Below are positions 1 through 10,592 of a stretch of DNA of 64,000 nucleotides, piece after piece. Numbering within the stretch: the stretch's first letter is position 1; each line of letters begins with the position of its first letter. The translations under genes were made by a program, and so were the position numbers. The notes under the pieces were generated by a model. That model did not search any database, was not told where the DNA came from, and was given only the letters and a program-made list of their open reading frames with translations. The stretch comes from Haemophilus haemolyticus (GTDB lineage Bacteria > Pseudomonadota > Gammaproteobacteria > Enterobacterales > Pasteurellaceae), in the NCBI RefSeq assembly GCF_003351405.1, contig NZ_CP031240.1, positions 1,852,321 through 1,916,320 on the forward strand, in the 5' to 3' direction.

Positions 1-3000
1 ATTCAGCACTGGTTAAACCAGTCAATTCTTTTTGTAAGGAATAGATAAAGTTTTTACCCGCTTGTTTTACTGCAAGATTATCGCCAGCTTTGAAAGTTAC
101 TGTTTCCCCAGCTTTGATTAACTCTTCCGTATTACCATCAACTGTTCCAGTATCCTCTTTGCCTGCTGTCGCTTTCCAGCCCATTTCTTTTAAGGCATTT
201 ACTACTTCATCAGCAGTCACTAATTTACCATTCGTTGTAGTTGCTGTTGGCACACCATCTGTTGTTGTAATCTTGCCAGTTTTTGGAGTTAATGTGATTG
301 TATCTCCCTCTGCCGCTACTTCTAACAAGCTACCATCACTAGATTTCACAGTGAATTTGATACCGCCTTTTTTATCTAGATCTTGTGCTGCTGTTTCTGT
401 AGCTTCTGCATCTCCAGTTTTACCTGCTAATTTAATTGTATTTTTAGCAAGCCCATGGAATTGACTACCGTTAATCGCATCTGTAGACGTTTCAGAGATG
501 TCCCCAGGTTTTACATTCGTAATTTTCACCGGAGCGGCATCGTCAGAGCCAGATACTTTGATATCTCCAGCATCAGTTTTGCTGAATTTAGGACCTTGAT
601 CGCCACCTATTTGTACAGTATTGAAAGATACATTATCTTTTGTAGCAAATGTAAATTTGCTTCCATCTTGTGTAATCTTGATGTTTTTATCTGCTTCAAA
701 GGTTACTTTGTCACCTGCTTTAACAAGTTGGTTAGTTGCTGTTGCTCCTAATTCACCTTTAGTGGTTGCCAAAGATGTAGCCGTCCATGCTGCACTGTTA
801 ATAGCATTCACAACATTACCTACTGTAGCGACTTTATTTTCATCACCAGTTTTTGATGCAACAGTTCCTGCTGTGTTGCCTTCTGTAACATTGTTGATCG
901 TACCAGTATTAACTTTTACACCAGCTGCTTCTACAACTAATGAAGAATCTGCTGGTTTTACGGTAATTTGGTTAGCATCATTTTTCTCTAATCCATTACC
1001 TAAGTTAACGTTGTACTTAACAGTAGATGTTTTATTCTCTGTAGTGTCTACTACAGCTGTTGTACCATTACCATCCGCAAAGTTCACAGTATCATATGGT
1101 TTGACGAAGTCTTTCGCTGCACCATTGTTTTGTAAGTTCCAGCCTGCTTGTAATACATCCCCTACTGTAGCTGCATTATTTTTATTGACTTGGTTAGCTT
1201 CTGTTCCCAATGTTGGAGCTGTTGCGCTAGTCGTTGGAGCATTAGTACCTGTTTTAGCTCCATCCAAGTTGCCTTCTACATTAGACAATGTCGTCGGTGA
1301 TTTTGTACCTTTTGGGCCGTTAATTGTTGTTTTTACTGGACCTGTTACTTCTGTACCACTTCCATCTGGCTCTGTATTGAAAATTTGGTTACCATTTTGG
1401 TCAACTTTACCAGTTGGATATACTTGTTTACCATTTTCATCAGTATACACCACAGGAGTTACAGATTTATTCGTAGATACTTGGTCATCTACTTTCACAG
1501 TGATTGTACGTATATTACCTTCTGTTTTACCCGATACAATAGCTGTGCCTTCGCCAACGAATTTCACTTCATTAGCATTTTTTACCGTTTCAGAATATGG
1601 GTTGCCCAAATCACCAGTCGTTTTATTAGAAGAGACTACCCAACCCATATTACGCAAATCACCTACTGTAGCTGCATTTGTATCAGGCACCGCATCGTTA
1701 TTGAAGTTACGTAATTGATTTCGAACTGGTGCTTTACCATTTACATCAGGATCACTATAGTTAACTAGATTACTTGTTACATTCGTAATCGGGTTACCAC
1801 CGTTATTTAAACCATTTTGGTTTAATGTCACTGTGTTTTCAGTTGTGCCTGCTGGTTTTGTAATTGTAATACCAGTTGGAGTAATTTTTACTTTATTATC
1901 TCCATCTTTAAATTCAGCACTGGTTAAACCAGTCAATTCTTTTTGTAAGGAATAGATAAAGTTTTTACCCGCTTGTTTTACTGCAAGATTATCGCCAGCT
2001 TTGAAAGTTACTGTTTCCCCAGCTTTGATTAACTCTTCCGTATTACCATCAACTGTTCCAGTATCCTCTTTGCCTGCTGTCGCTTTCCAGCCCATTTCTT
2101 TTAAGGCATTTACTACTTCATCAGCAGTCACTAATTTACCATTCGTTGTAGTTGCTGTTGGCACACCATCTGTTGTTGTAATCTTGCCAGTTTTTGGAGT
2201 TAATGTGATTGTATCTCCCTCTGCCGCTACTTCTAACAAGCTACCATCACTAGATTTCACAGTGAATTTGATACCGCCTTTTTTATCTAGATCTTGTGCT
2301 GCTGTTTCTGTAGCTTCTGCATCTCCAGTTTTACCTGCTAATTTAATTGTATTTTTAGCAAGCCCATGGAATTGACTACCGTTAATCGCATCTGTAGACG
2401 TTTCAGAGATGTCCCCAGGTTTTACATTCGTAATTTTCACCGGAGCGGCATCGTCAGAGCCAGATACTTTGATATCTCCAGCATCAGTTTTGCTGAATTT
2501 AGGACCTTGATCGCCACCTATTTGTACAGTATTGAAAGATACATTATCTTTTGTAGCAAATGTAAATTTGCTTCCATCTTGTGTAATCTTGATGTTTTTA
2601 TCTGCTTCAAAGGTTACTTTGTCACCTGCTTTAACAAGTTGGTTAGTTGCTGTTGCTCCTAATTCACCTTTAGTGGTTGCCAAAGATGTAGCCGTCCATG
2701 CTGCACTGTTAATAGCATTCACAACATTACCTACTGTAGCGACTTTATTTTCATCACCAGTTTTTGATGCAACAGTTCCTGCTGTGTTGCCTTCTGTAAC
2801 ATTGTTGATCGTACCAGTATTAACTTTTACACCAGCTGCTTCTACAACTAATGAAGAATCTGCTGGTTTTACGGTAATTTGGTTAGCATCATTTTTCTCT
2901 AATCCATTACCTAAGTTAACGTTGTACTTAACAGTAGATGTTTTATTCTCTGTAGTGTCTACTACAGCTGTTGTACCATTACCATCCGCAAAGTTCACAG

Positions 3001-4856
3001 TATCATATGGTTTGACGAAGTCTTTCGCTGCACCATTGTTTTGTAAGTTCCAGCCTGCTTGTAATACATCCCCTACTGTAGCTGCATTATTTTTATTGAC
3101 TTGGTTAGCTTCTGTTCCCAATGTTGGAGCTGTTGCGCTAGTCGTTGGAGCATTAGTACCTGTTTTAGCTCCATCCAAGTTGCCTTCTACATTAGACAAT
3201 GTCGTCGGTGATTTTGTACCTTTTGGGCCGTTAATTGTTGTTTTTACTGGACCTGTTACTTCTGTACCACTTCCATCTGGCTCTGTATTGAAAATTTGGT
3301 TACCATTTTGGTCAACTTTACCAGTTGGATATACTTGTTTACCATTTTCATCAGTATACACCACAGGAGTTACAGATTTATTCGTAGATACTTGGTCATC
3401 TACTTTCACAGTGATTGTACGTATATTACCTTCTGTTTTACCCGATACAATAGCTGTGCCTTCGCCAACGAATTTCACTTCATTAGCATTTTTTACCGTT
3501 TCAGAATATGGGTTGCCCAAATCACCAGTCGTTTTATTAGAAGAGACTACCCAACCCATATTACGCAAATCACCTACTGTAGCTGCATTTGTATCAGGCA
3601 CCGCATCGTTATTGAAGTTACGTAATTGATTTCGAACTGGTGCTTTACCATTTACATCAGGATCACTATAGTTAACTAGATTACTTGTTACATTCGTAAT
3701 CGGGTTACCACCGTTATTTAAACCATTTTGGTTTAATGTCACTGTGTTTTCAGTTGTGCCTGCTGGTTTTGTAATTGTAATACCAGTTGGAGTAATTTTT
3801 ACTTTATTATCTCCATCTTTAAATTCAGCACTGGTTAAACCAGTCAATTCTTTTTGTAAGGAATAGATAAAGTTTTTACCCGCTTGTTTTACTGCAAGAT
3901 TATCGCCAGCTTTGAAAGTTACTGTTTCCCCAGCTTTGATTAACTCTTCCGTATTACCATCAACTGTTCCAGTATCCTCTTTGCCTGCTGTCGCTTTCCA
4001 GCCCATTTCTTTTAAGGCATTTACTACTTCATCAGCAGTCACTAATTTACCATTCGTTGTAGTTGCTGTTGGCACACCATCTGTTGTTGTAATCTTGCCA
4101 GTTTTTGGAGTTAATGTGATTGTATCTCCCTCTGCCGCTACTTCTAACAAGCTACCATCACTAGATTTCACAGTGAATTTGATACCGCCTTTTTTATCTA
4201 GATCTTGTGCTGCTGTTTCTGTAGCTTCTGCATCTCCAGTTTTACCTGCTAATTTAATTGTATTTTTAGCAAGCCCATGGAATTGACTACCGTTAATCGC
4301 ATCTGTAGACGTTTCAGAGATGTCCCCAGGTTTTACATTCGTAATTTTCACCGGAGCGGCATCGTCAGAGCCAGATACTTTGATATCTCCAGCATCAGTT
4401 TTGCTGAATTTAGGACCTTGATCGCCACCTATTTGTACAGTATTGAAAGATACATTATCTTTTGTAGCAAATGTAAATTTGCTTCCATCTTGTGTAATCT
4501 TGATGTTTTTATCTGCTTCAAAGGTTACTTTGTCACCTGCTTTAACAAGTTGGTTAGTTGCTGTTGCTCCTAATTCACCTTTAGTGGTTGCCAAAGATGT
4601 AGCCGTCCATGCTGCACTGTTAATAGCATTCACAACATTACCTACTGTAGCGACTTTATTTTCATCACCAGTTTTTGATGCAACAGTTCCTGCTGTGTTG
4701 CCTTCTGTAACATTGTTGATCGTACCAGTATTAACTTTTACACCAGCTGCTTCTACAACTAATGAAGAATCTGCTGGTTTTACGGTAATTTGGTTAGCAT
4801 CATTTTTCTCTAATCCATTACCTAAGTTAACGTTGTACTTAACAGTAGATGTTTTA
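1..4856 (-). repeat. 1911-bp in-frame tandem repeat inside the adhesin gene (about 2.5 copies visible)
   Basis: The sequence at 1 reappears at 1912 and at 3823, an offset of 1911 bp or exactly 637 codons. Reading frames inside each unit give identical translations in all visible copies. Identity in coding direction begins at 4856: at 4857 the third copy changes from the shared sequence to a related but diverged module. In coding direction the units are 4856-2946, 2945-1035 and 1034-1 (incomplete). The full copy number cannot be read here. Confidence 0.97.
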
Positions 4857-7800
4857 CCATCTGCACTTTCCACAGCGACAGATGTGCCATCGCCTTTGAC
4901 GAAGTTCACCGTATCATATGGTTTTACGAAGTCTACAGCTTTACCATCACCTTGAATATTCCAACCAGCATTCAACACATCAGATACAGTCGCTGCATTC
5001 GTCGGATTTACTTGATTTGCAGTATTTCCTAAAGTTGGGGCATCTTGAGATTTAGTCGCATTACTTGGGCCTGTTGCAGCATCGCTATTTTTTGTACTTG
5101 GTAAATTGCTTGCTACATTGGAAATTGCATTCCCACCATTATTCAAGCCACTTGTAGTTAATGATACTGCTTCTTTACCTTGTGTCACAGGTTTTACAGT
5201 AACACCATTTCCATCAATTACAGTTTTATTGCCTGCTGCATCTTTAAATTCAGCGCTCGTTAAGCCCGTTAAATTTGGATTCAAGGAGTATGTGAATTTA
5301 GATGTCACACGTGCTCCTGTTTGACGATTTGGATTATCAGGATCTTCATACACTGGTCTAGATGCATCTTGTTGGTGCAATACTAGATTATCACCCACAC
5401 GGAATTTTACTTCATCGTTAAGACGCACTTTATCTACTTGTCCTGTAGCTGTACCTTCATTTACTCGATTCGTTGTTTTACCATCTGTAGAATGCACTTC
5501 ACTTCCTGCATTAGCTACCACTCCATTTAATTTCAATACACCGGAGCTATCCTTATCTTTTTCCGCTTCTACAGCCCAACCACTGGACATACGTTTTGTA
5601 ACAGAGTTCAACTGAGAACCGTTGATCGCATCTGTGGAGTCATCCGCAATACGACCAGCCGCTACGTTTTTCAACTGCCGTTCTGCACCAGGTGTACCAA
5701 AGGATACCACGTCACCTTCGGAAGTATTCGTACCACCTGCCCAGTAGAATGTATAGGCAACTTTTTTACTATCGAAAGGTACAATTTTACCTTCTTTATC
5801 ATAGGAAATATCTGTTTGACGAGTACCAATAGAGTTTGCATCTGCTTTAGAACCCGTACCGATAGCCACCCCATTTTGTAACTCGGATATAGCCCCTGTG
5901 CCTAGTGCTACGCCGCCTAATTTTGTCACACGAGCACCCGTACCAATCGCAGTACCTAAATCACCAGTTGACAAAGAGTGAATCCCCATAGAAATAGAGC
6001 CATGACCATTTTTATTAGTATCTTTCGAATAATCTAAGGTCGTAGTATTTAATACAGCGCCATTTGTTAATTCTCCATAGGCGGCTTGAATGGTACCAGT
6101 AGCACCTTCCATTTCTACAGAACGAATCGTACGGTGTACATCTTCCCCACCAATATGTTCTACCTTAGTTGTTGTTTTGATAACCGTGTGACCATTGGCA
6201 TCTTTTTTCTCTTTTTGATAGTTCACAGTTTGTGCCGCAACTTTAGTGATTTCCGAGCCACCAATCATAATAGAGGAGTCACCTTGCGCCTGTGTACCAA
6301 GACCCATAGCAATCGCACCTTGATTACCTGACGCTTTTGCCCCTTGACCAACTGCAATATCAGCCTCTTTCGTTGCTTGTGCTAACTGACCGACAGCAAC
6401 AGAAGAGGCTGCCGCCTTAGAACTATCACCGACAGCTACCGCAGATTTATCAGCATTTGCCTGATAACCTGTAGCCACCGCACTTTCTTTAGCACGAGCA
6501 GCAGTACCTGCAGCCACTGCATAATTGCCTTGCGCTTCCGCACCCATACCGATGGCTACTGCTGCCTCCGCATTCGCCAATACGGATGCACCAGAACCGA
6601 TGGCTGTAGCACCAAAGGCACCTTTTCTAACGATAGAGTTCGTACCAATCGCCACACCTAATGGGGTGGTAGAATGGGCCTGCATACCGATTACAGTTGA
6701 ACCATCTTGACCATAGCTAGCACGATAGCTATTATCTAACCCTGCACCTACAAGTTCCGCATATTTAGCGCTAATTGTAATAGGTTGATTATTTTTTCCC
6801 GTTCCTGGCGTTGTCTCTGCATTAAAATCATTAACACTTCTAGCAGCTTCGCTGTTCGGGTCCGCCGCTTTAAAGTATTTCTTTCCATCATAAGCTTGAA
6901 TATCATTACCACCGATAACAATAGATCCCTGACCCGCTATAGATTGCGCACCAATTGCTACGGATTGGTCCCCGATAGCACGAGTGTTACGACCTACCGC
7001 TGTGGCTTCATTAATATCTACATTTTGATAGGAAAAGAATCCATTACCATTGGCGCTTCCTGTATTTTTAAAATAATCCAATGTACTAGTCGTACCACCA
7101 AAGGCTTTCACCAATACTGTTGCATTATCATCTGGATCGGTTCCATTTCCTGTCGGCAGTCCATCAGCACCAAGCCCACGATAACCAGCACCAGCACCAG
7201 CACCAACAGCTACAGAAGAGTTAATGGCCGTATTATTCCGATTGATACCTGTATAAGCACCCGTACCGATAGCCACACCACCAGCACTACTTAATGTTCC
7301 TGTCGAATTAGGATTAGAATCCAAGCCACCTCTGTTACTAGCTGCACTTGCACCATAACCGATGGCAATACTATGACCTACACCTTGATCTCGAGTTTCA
7401 GCTCCTCTACCGAAAGCAATATCATAATTTTTTTTGGCTTTACTAGAGTGACCAAAAGCCATTGTACTCTCGGCACTTGCATCACTTCTCCATCCAATGG
7501 CATAACTATCGTTACCTGTAGCATTCGCCTCAGTAGCTAATGCCAAACTTCCACGACCAGTCGCTTTTGAGCCTTTGCCAAGAGCTACTGCACTATCACC
7601 ACTAGAAACAACTTCCCTACCGATAGCTACAGCAGAACCTGATGTTGCTTGTGTTTTATAACCCAGGGCGATACCATCTTCACTGCTTGCATTAGATTCT
7701 TCCCCTATAGCAGTCGCTCTCGTTCCAGACGCATTACTCTTATAGGATAATGCCACGGCATTATTTCCACTTGCGGTAGCTCCTACACTTAATGCACTGG

Positions 7801-8197
7801 CCCCAGAACCAGTAGCTTTTGAATCTTGGCCAAGAGCTACTGCACTATTACTATTAGAAAGAGCACCCTTACCAATAGCTATGCTTTGATAGCCAGTTGC
7901 ATTAGCATCCCTACCGATAGCCACTGCTGCAGAACCGGAGCCTGTTGAGTTCTCACCCCAAGCTACACCATTACCATCACCTGTGCCGGGATTATTCAAT
8001 GCAGCATAAGCCGAATGGCCGCTTAATAGCGACAATGCGATGGCAGAAGATTTAATAAAATTGCCTGAAAACTTGACCGTACTCCTTTGTGTTTGTGCAT
8101 TTGATGAACTTTGTTTTTTATGTGCTTTTGTCAATTCTGAAACAACCACCCAAGATTGCGTTGCTTGGCTCCATACAATACGGAAAATTTTATTCAT
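1..8197 (-). CDS. Giant trimeric autotransporter adhesin, partial (C-terminus beyond left edge)
   Basis: The N-terminal 2732 codons are inside the window and the reading frame is still open at base 1. The ATG at 8197 begins an extended signal peptide (ESPR) of the type MNKIFRIVWSQATQ, a charged linker, then a hydrophobic core and an AYA cleavage site near residue 65. Residues about 70-750 are YadA/Hia-type head repeats with recurring AIG-x-x-A and AVG motifs. A neck motif (DAINGSQL) at about residue 850 leads into modules with Trp-ring-like (AATVGDV..AGW) and GLNNGG motifs. From base 4856 down to 1 these modules are near-perfect 637-aa repeats. Family knowledge: such proteins trimerise through a C-terminal YadA anchor and bind host cells or matrix; the anchor lies outside the window. 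The gene sits next to siaB, where I do not recall an adhesin in the reference strain, so it is probably accessory. I saw no stop in the parts translated by eye. Confidence 0.9.
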   Translation of the reverse strand, partial: MNKIFRIVWSQATQSWVVVSELTKAHKKQSSSNAQTQRSTVKFSGNFIKSSAIALSLLSGHSAYAALNNPGTGDGNGVAWGENSTGSGSAAVAIGRDANATGYQSIAIGKGALSNSNSAVALGQDSKATGSGASALSVGATASGNNAVALSYKSNASGTRATAIGEESNASSEDGIALGYKTQATSGSAVAIGREVVSSGDSAVALGKGSKATGRGSLALATEANATGNDSYAIGWRSDASAESTMAFGHSSKAKKNYDIAFGRGAETRDQGVGHSIAIGYGASAASNRGGLDSNPNSTGTLSSAGGVAIGTGAYTGINRNNTAINSSVAVGAGAGAGYRGLGADGLPTGNGTDPDDNATVLVKAFGGTTSTLDYFKNTGSANGNGFFSYQNVDINEATAVGRNTRAIGDQSVAIGAQSIAGQGSIVIGGNDIQAYDGKKYFKAADPNSEAARSVNDFNAETTPGTGKNNQPITISAKYAELVGAGLDNSYRASYGQDGSTVIGMQAHSTTPLGVAIGTNSIVRKGAFGATAIGSGASVLANAEAAVAIGMGAEAQGNYAVAAGTAARAKESAVATGYQANADKSAVAVGDSSKAAASSVAVGQLAQATKEADIAVGQGAKASGNQGAIAMGLGTQAQGDSSIMIGGSEITKVAAQTVNYQKEKKDANGHTVIKTTTKVEHIGGEDVHRTIRSVEMEGATGTIQAAYGELTNGAVLNTTTLDYSKDTNKNGHGSISMGIHSLSTGDLGTAIGTGARVTKLGGVALGTGAISELQNGVAIGTGSKADANSIGTRQTDISYDKEGKIVPFDSKKVAYTFYWAGGTNTSEGDVVSFGTPGAERQLKNVAAGRIADDSTDAINGSQLNSVTKRMSSGWAVEAEKDKDSSGVLKLNGVVANAGSEVHSTDGKTTNRVNEGTATGQVDKVRLNDEVKFRVGDNLVLHQQDASRPVYEDPDNPNRQTGARVTSKFTYSLNPNLTGLTSAEFKDAAGNKTVIDGNGVTVKPVTQGKEAVSLTTSGLNNGGNAISNVASNLPSTKNSDAATGPSNATKSQDAPTLGNTANQVNPTNAATVSDVLNAGWNIQGDGKAVDFVKPYDTVNFVKGDGTSVAVESADGKTSTVKYNVNLGNGLEKNDANQITVKPADSSLVVEAAGVKVNTGTINNVTEGNTAGTVASKTGDENKVATVGNVVNAINSAAWTATSLATTKGELGATATNQLVKAGDKVTFEADKNIKITQDGSKFTFATKDNVSFNTVQIGGDQGPKFSKTDAGDIKVSGSDDAAPVKITNVKPGDISETSTDAINGSQFHGLAKNTIKLAGKTGDAEATETAAQDLDKKGGIKFTVKSSDGSLLEVAAEGDTITLTPKTGKITTTDGVPTATTTNGKLVTADEVVNALKEMGWKATAGKEDTGTVDGNTEELIKAGETVTFKAGDNLAVKQAGKNFIYSLQKELTGLTSAEFKDGDNKVKITPTGITITKPAGTTENTVTLNQNGLNNGGNPITNVTSNLVNYSDPDVNGKAPVRNQLRNFNNDAVPDTNAATVGDLRNMGWVVSSNKTTGDLGNPYSETVKNANEVKFVGEGTAIVSGKTEGNIRTITVKVDDQVSTNKSVTPVVYTDENGKQVYPTGKVDQNGNQIFNTEPDGSGTEVTGPVKTTINGPKGTKSPTTLSNVEGNLDGAKTGTNAPTTSATAPTLGTEANQVNKNNAATVGDVLQAGWNLQNNGAAKDFVKPYDTVNFADGNGTTAVVDTTENKTSTVKYNVNLGNGLEKNDANQITVKPADSSLVVEAAGVKVNTGTINNVTEGNTAGTVASKTGDENKVATVGNVVNAINSAAWTATSLATTKGELGATATNQLVKAGDKVTFEADKNIKITQDGSKFTFATKDNVSFNTVQIGGDQGPKFSKTDAGDIKVSGSDDAAPVKITNVKPGDISETSTDAINGSQFHGLAKNTIKLAGKTGDAEATETAAQDLDKKGGIKFTVKSSDGSLLEVAAEGDTITLTPKTGKITTTDGVPTATTTNGKLVTADEVVNALKEMGWKATAGKEDTGTVDGNTEELIKAGETVTFKAGDNLAVKQAGKNFIYSLQKELTGLTSAEFKDGDNKVKITPTGITITKPAGTTENTVTLNQNGLNNGGNPITNVTSNLVNYSDPDVNGKAPVRNQLRNFNNDAVPDTNAATVGDLRNMGWVVSSNKTTGDLGNPYSETVKNANEVKFVGEGTAIVSGKTEGNIRTITVKVDDQVSTNKSVTPVVYTDENGKQVYPTGKVDQNGNQIFNTEPDGSGTEVTGPVKTTINGPKGTKSPTTLSNVEGNLDGAKTGTNAPTTSATAPTLGTEANQVNKNNAATVGDVLQAGWNLQNNGAAKDFVKPYDTVNFADGNGTTAVVDTTENKTSTVKYNVNLGNGLEKNDANQITVKPADSSLVVEAAGVKVNTGTINNVTEGNTAGTVASKTGDENKVATVGNVVNAINSAAWTATSLATTKGELGATATNQLVKAGDKVTFEADKNIKITQDGSKFTFATKDNVSFNTVQIGGDQGPKFSKTDAGDIKVSGSDDAAPVKITNVKPGDISETSTDAINGSQFHGLAKNTIKLAGKTGDAEATETAAQDLDKKGGIKFTVKSSDGSLLEVAAEGDTITLTPKTGKITTTDGVPTATTTNGKLVTADEVVNALKEMGWKATAGKEDTGTVDGNTEELIKAGETVTFKAGDNLAVKQAGKNFIYSLQKELTGLTSAE

Positions 8198-8466
8198 AAA
8201 TGTCTCTCTAACTATATTAAAAAATGACTCCTAACCTCTAACCCAATTTGTAAAAGAGGCTTCGGAGAGATAAAGTGTGAGAATTATACTGATTTAGCAA
8301 TAAAACTCAATTTCTAATAACAATCTTTACAATAATTTACATTCAAAATATCATAAAAAACACAAGGTAAACGTTTGCTTTTTTTGCACAAGAAGTAAAC
8401 AAAAGTGCGGCGAGTTTTAGGGGAGTTTTTATTGGGAAAAAGCAAATATGTTTATCAAAAAATAAA

Positions 8467-8490
8467 GGCCGCAACGTGCGGCCAATTTTT
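8467..8490. terminator. Rho-independent terminator, siaB 3' side
   Basis: A 6-bp perfect stem (GGCCGC/GCGGCC, 8467-8472 and 8478-8483) with loop AACGT has T-runs on both sides, so it can work in either direction. It lies just after the siaB stop on the minus strand. The rest of the 293-bp gap (8198-8490) carries the adhesin 5' region; I recognise no clear promoter in it. Confidence 0.8.
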
Positions 8491-9195
<705 letters not shown>

Positions 9196-9278
9196 CTATT
9201 CTAAAATCTTTCCCTTGTTTTAGCAAAAACTAATCTTTAATATGGCACCACATTTTTATTTAAAAAAGAGGAAATAAA

Positions 9279-9941
9279 ATGACTCAACTTACTCGTGAAC
9301 AAGTTCTTGAACTCTTTCATCAACGCAGCTCAACACGTTATTACGACCCCGCCAAAAAAATCAGTGATGAAGATTTTGAATGTATTTTAGAGTGCGGTCG
9401 ATTATCGCCGAGTTCTGTGGGTTCTGAACCTTGGAAATTTTTAGTGATTCAAAATAAAACCCTTCGCGAAAAAATGAAACCTTTTAGCTGGGGAATGATG
9501 AATCAGCTTGATAATTGCAGTCACCTTGTGGTGATTTTAGCGAAGAAAAATGCCCGTTATGACAGCCCATTTTTTGTGGATGTGATGACACGCAAAGGCT
9601 TGAACACAGAGCAACAACAAGCCGCCCTCGCAAAATACAAAGCCTTGCAAGAAGAGAATATGAAATTGCTCGAAAGCGACCGCACTTTATTTGATTGGTG
9701 CAGCAAACAAACTTATATCACCCTTGCCAATATGCTTACTGGCGCTGCCGCCCTTGGCATCGACTCTTGCCCAATTGAAGGTTTTCATTACGACAAAATG
9801 AATGAATGCCTCGCCGAAGAAGGATTATTCGATCCTCAAGAATATGCGGTTTCTGTCGCCGCAACCTTCGGCTACCGCTCACGCGATATTGCGAAAAAAT
9901 CCCGTAAAGCATTGGATGAAGTGGTGAAATGGATAGAATAA
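9279..9941 (+). CDS. NAD(P)H-dependent nitroreductase family protein (NfsB-like)
   Basis: A 220-aa flavoprotein of the oxygen-insensitive nitroreductase fold, expected to use FMN and NAD(P)H to reduce nitro compounds or quinones in the cytoplasm. Visible signatures are the N-terminal RSSTRYYDP (about 16-24), the FMN-contacting RLSPSSVGSEPWKF segment (about 41-54), and the C-terminal GYRSRD. Length fits the family. The start has a good ribosome site (AGAGGA, 8 bases upstream). Its physiological substrate cannot be told from sequence. A small reading frame overlaps its last 13 bases. Confidence 0.9.
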   Translation: MTQLTREQVLELFHQRSSTRYYDPAKKISDEDFECILECGRLSPSSVGSEPWKFLVIQNKTLREKMKPFSWGMMNQLDNCSHLVVILAKKNARYDSPFFVDVMTRKGLNTEQQQAALAKYKALQEENMKLLESDRTLFDWCSKQTYITLANMLTGAAALGIDSCPIEGFHYDKMNECLAEEGLFDPQEYAVSVAATFGYRSRDIAKKSRKALDEVVKWIE

Positions 9942-10126
9942 ATACTTACTATAATTTAAAAGCACAAGGAGAAAAAATAGTGCTTTCTTCCGATAAACGA
10001 CAGATTCGAGGACGAAAAAGCCTTGCGGAATTACTAACAGATATTGATAGTCAAGAAATTGAATGTTTGAATAGGTCAATCTCTGAACTCATTCAATCTA
10101 AATCCGTAGGAAAAGAAATATGGTGA
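9929..10126 (+). CDS. Small hypothetical protein, possible orphan antitoxin remnant
   Basis: The open frame is 65 codons from the ATG at 9929, overlapping the nitroreductase end. A strong Shine-Dalgarno (AAGGAG, 9966-9971) lies 8 bases before an in-frame GTG at 9980, which would give 48 aa and is the better start. The product is polar, with a basic patch (RQIRGRK) and an amphipathic C-terminus ending KEIW. I do not recognise the family. Its size, the GTG overlapping its TGA stop and the neighbouring mazEF-like pair suggest a toxin-antitoxin remnant: the frame opened by that GTG stops after six codons. This is inference. Confidence 0.35.
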   Translation: MDRINTYYNLKAQGEKIVLSSDKRQIRGRKSLAELLTDIDSQEIECLNRSISELIQSKSVGKEIW

Positions 10127-10210
10127 GCAAAATTTTCTAAAAAGCAGAAGATTATTTAATTGATGAAGTTATTATTAAACTTGTCGATTTAATTGATCCA
10201 CAATAGAATT

Positions 10211-10240
10211 TGCCCTAGCAAAAAAACTAGGGCATTTTTT
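10211..10240 (+). terminator. Rho-independent terminator
   Basis: An 8-bp perfect stem TGCCCTAG/CTAGGGCA (10211-10218 and 10227-10234) is followed by a run of T on the plus strand. It ends plus-strand transcription from the nitroreductase side and also lies just beyond the stop of the minus-strand toxin gene. Confidence 0.8.
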
Positions 10241-10592
10241 AGTCTCTTAAAATCGCTTCAACAATGTCTTGAACTTCAAATAAAACATAATCTGGTACAG
10301 ATTCAACTTTTTTCGCATCTCTACCTCGAAAGTCAATTATTCTGGCTTGATATGCAACAACGACACCTTGTGTCTTACAGCCTGTTCCACTTAGCGTAAC
10401 CGCAAAACCATTTTCTCTGGCAAGTGCCGGATTTCCTTGTGTAATCGGTGCTATCATCATAAATCCCAAATTATGAAATTTATTATCGCTTAATACTAAT
10501 GCAGGACGCTTCTCACCCTGTAATTCATTTCCTACAACGGGATTTAAGCAAACCGTGATAATATCACCTCTTTTAAATTGTTGTTTAGCCAT
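10239..10592 (-). CDS. MazF/PemK-type mRNA interferase toxin
   Basis: A 117-aa protein of the MazF/PemK/ChpB fold; these toxins cleave mRNA at short motifs and arrest growth when unpaired. The N-terminal FKRGDIITVCLNPVVGNE and the following EKRPALVLS match the family's conserved RGDI..V.LdP..G.E and KRPalVlS blocks, and the length is typical. The ATG at 10592 overlaps the antitoxin stop by one base (TGATG) behind AGGAAA, so translation is coupled; a TTG one codon earlier is less likely. The family is clear. Specificity (MazF, ChpB or PemK) cannot be assigned. Confidence 0.88.
   Translation of the reverse strand: MAKQQFKRGDIITVCLNPVVGNELQGEKRPALVLSDNKFHNLGFMMIAPITQGNPALARENGFAVTLSGTGCKTQGVVVAYQARIIDFRGRDAKKVESVPDYVLFEVQDIVEAILRD

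Noticed and set aside
621..1718. Plus-strand frames of 98-365 codons repeated three times in the left adhesin
   Set aside because: They are antisense to the adhesin reading frame, repeat only because the adhesin repeats, and match no family.
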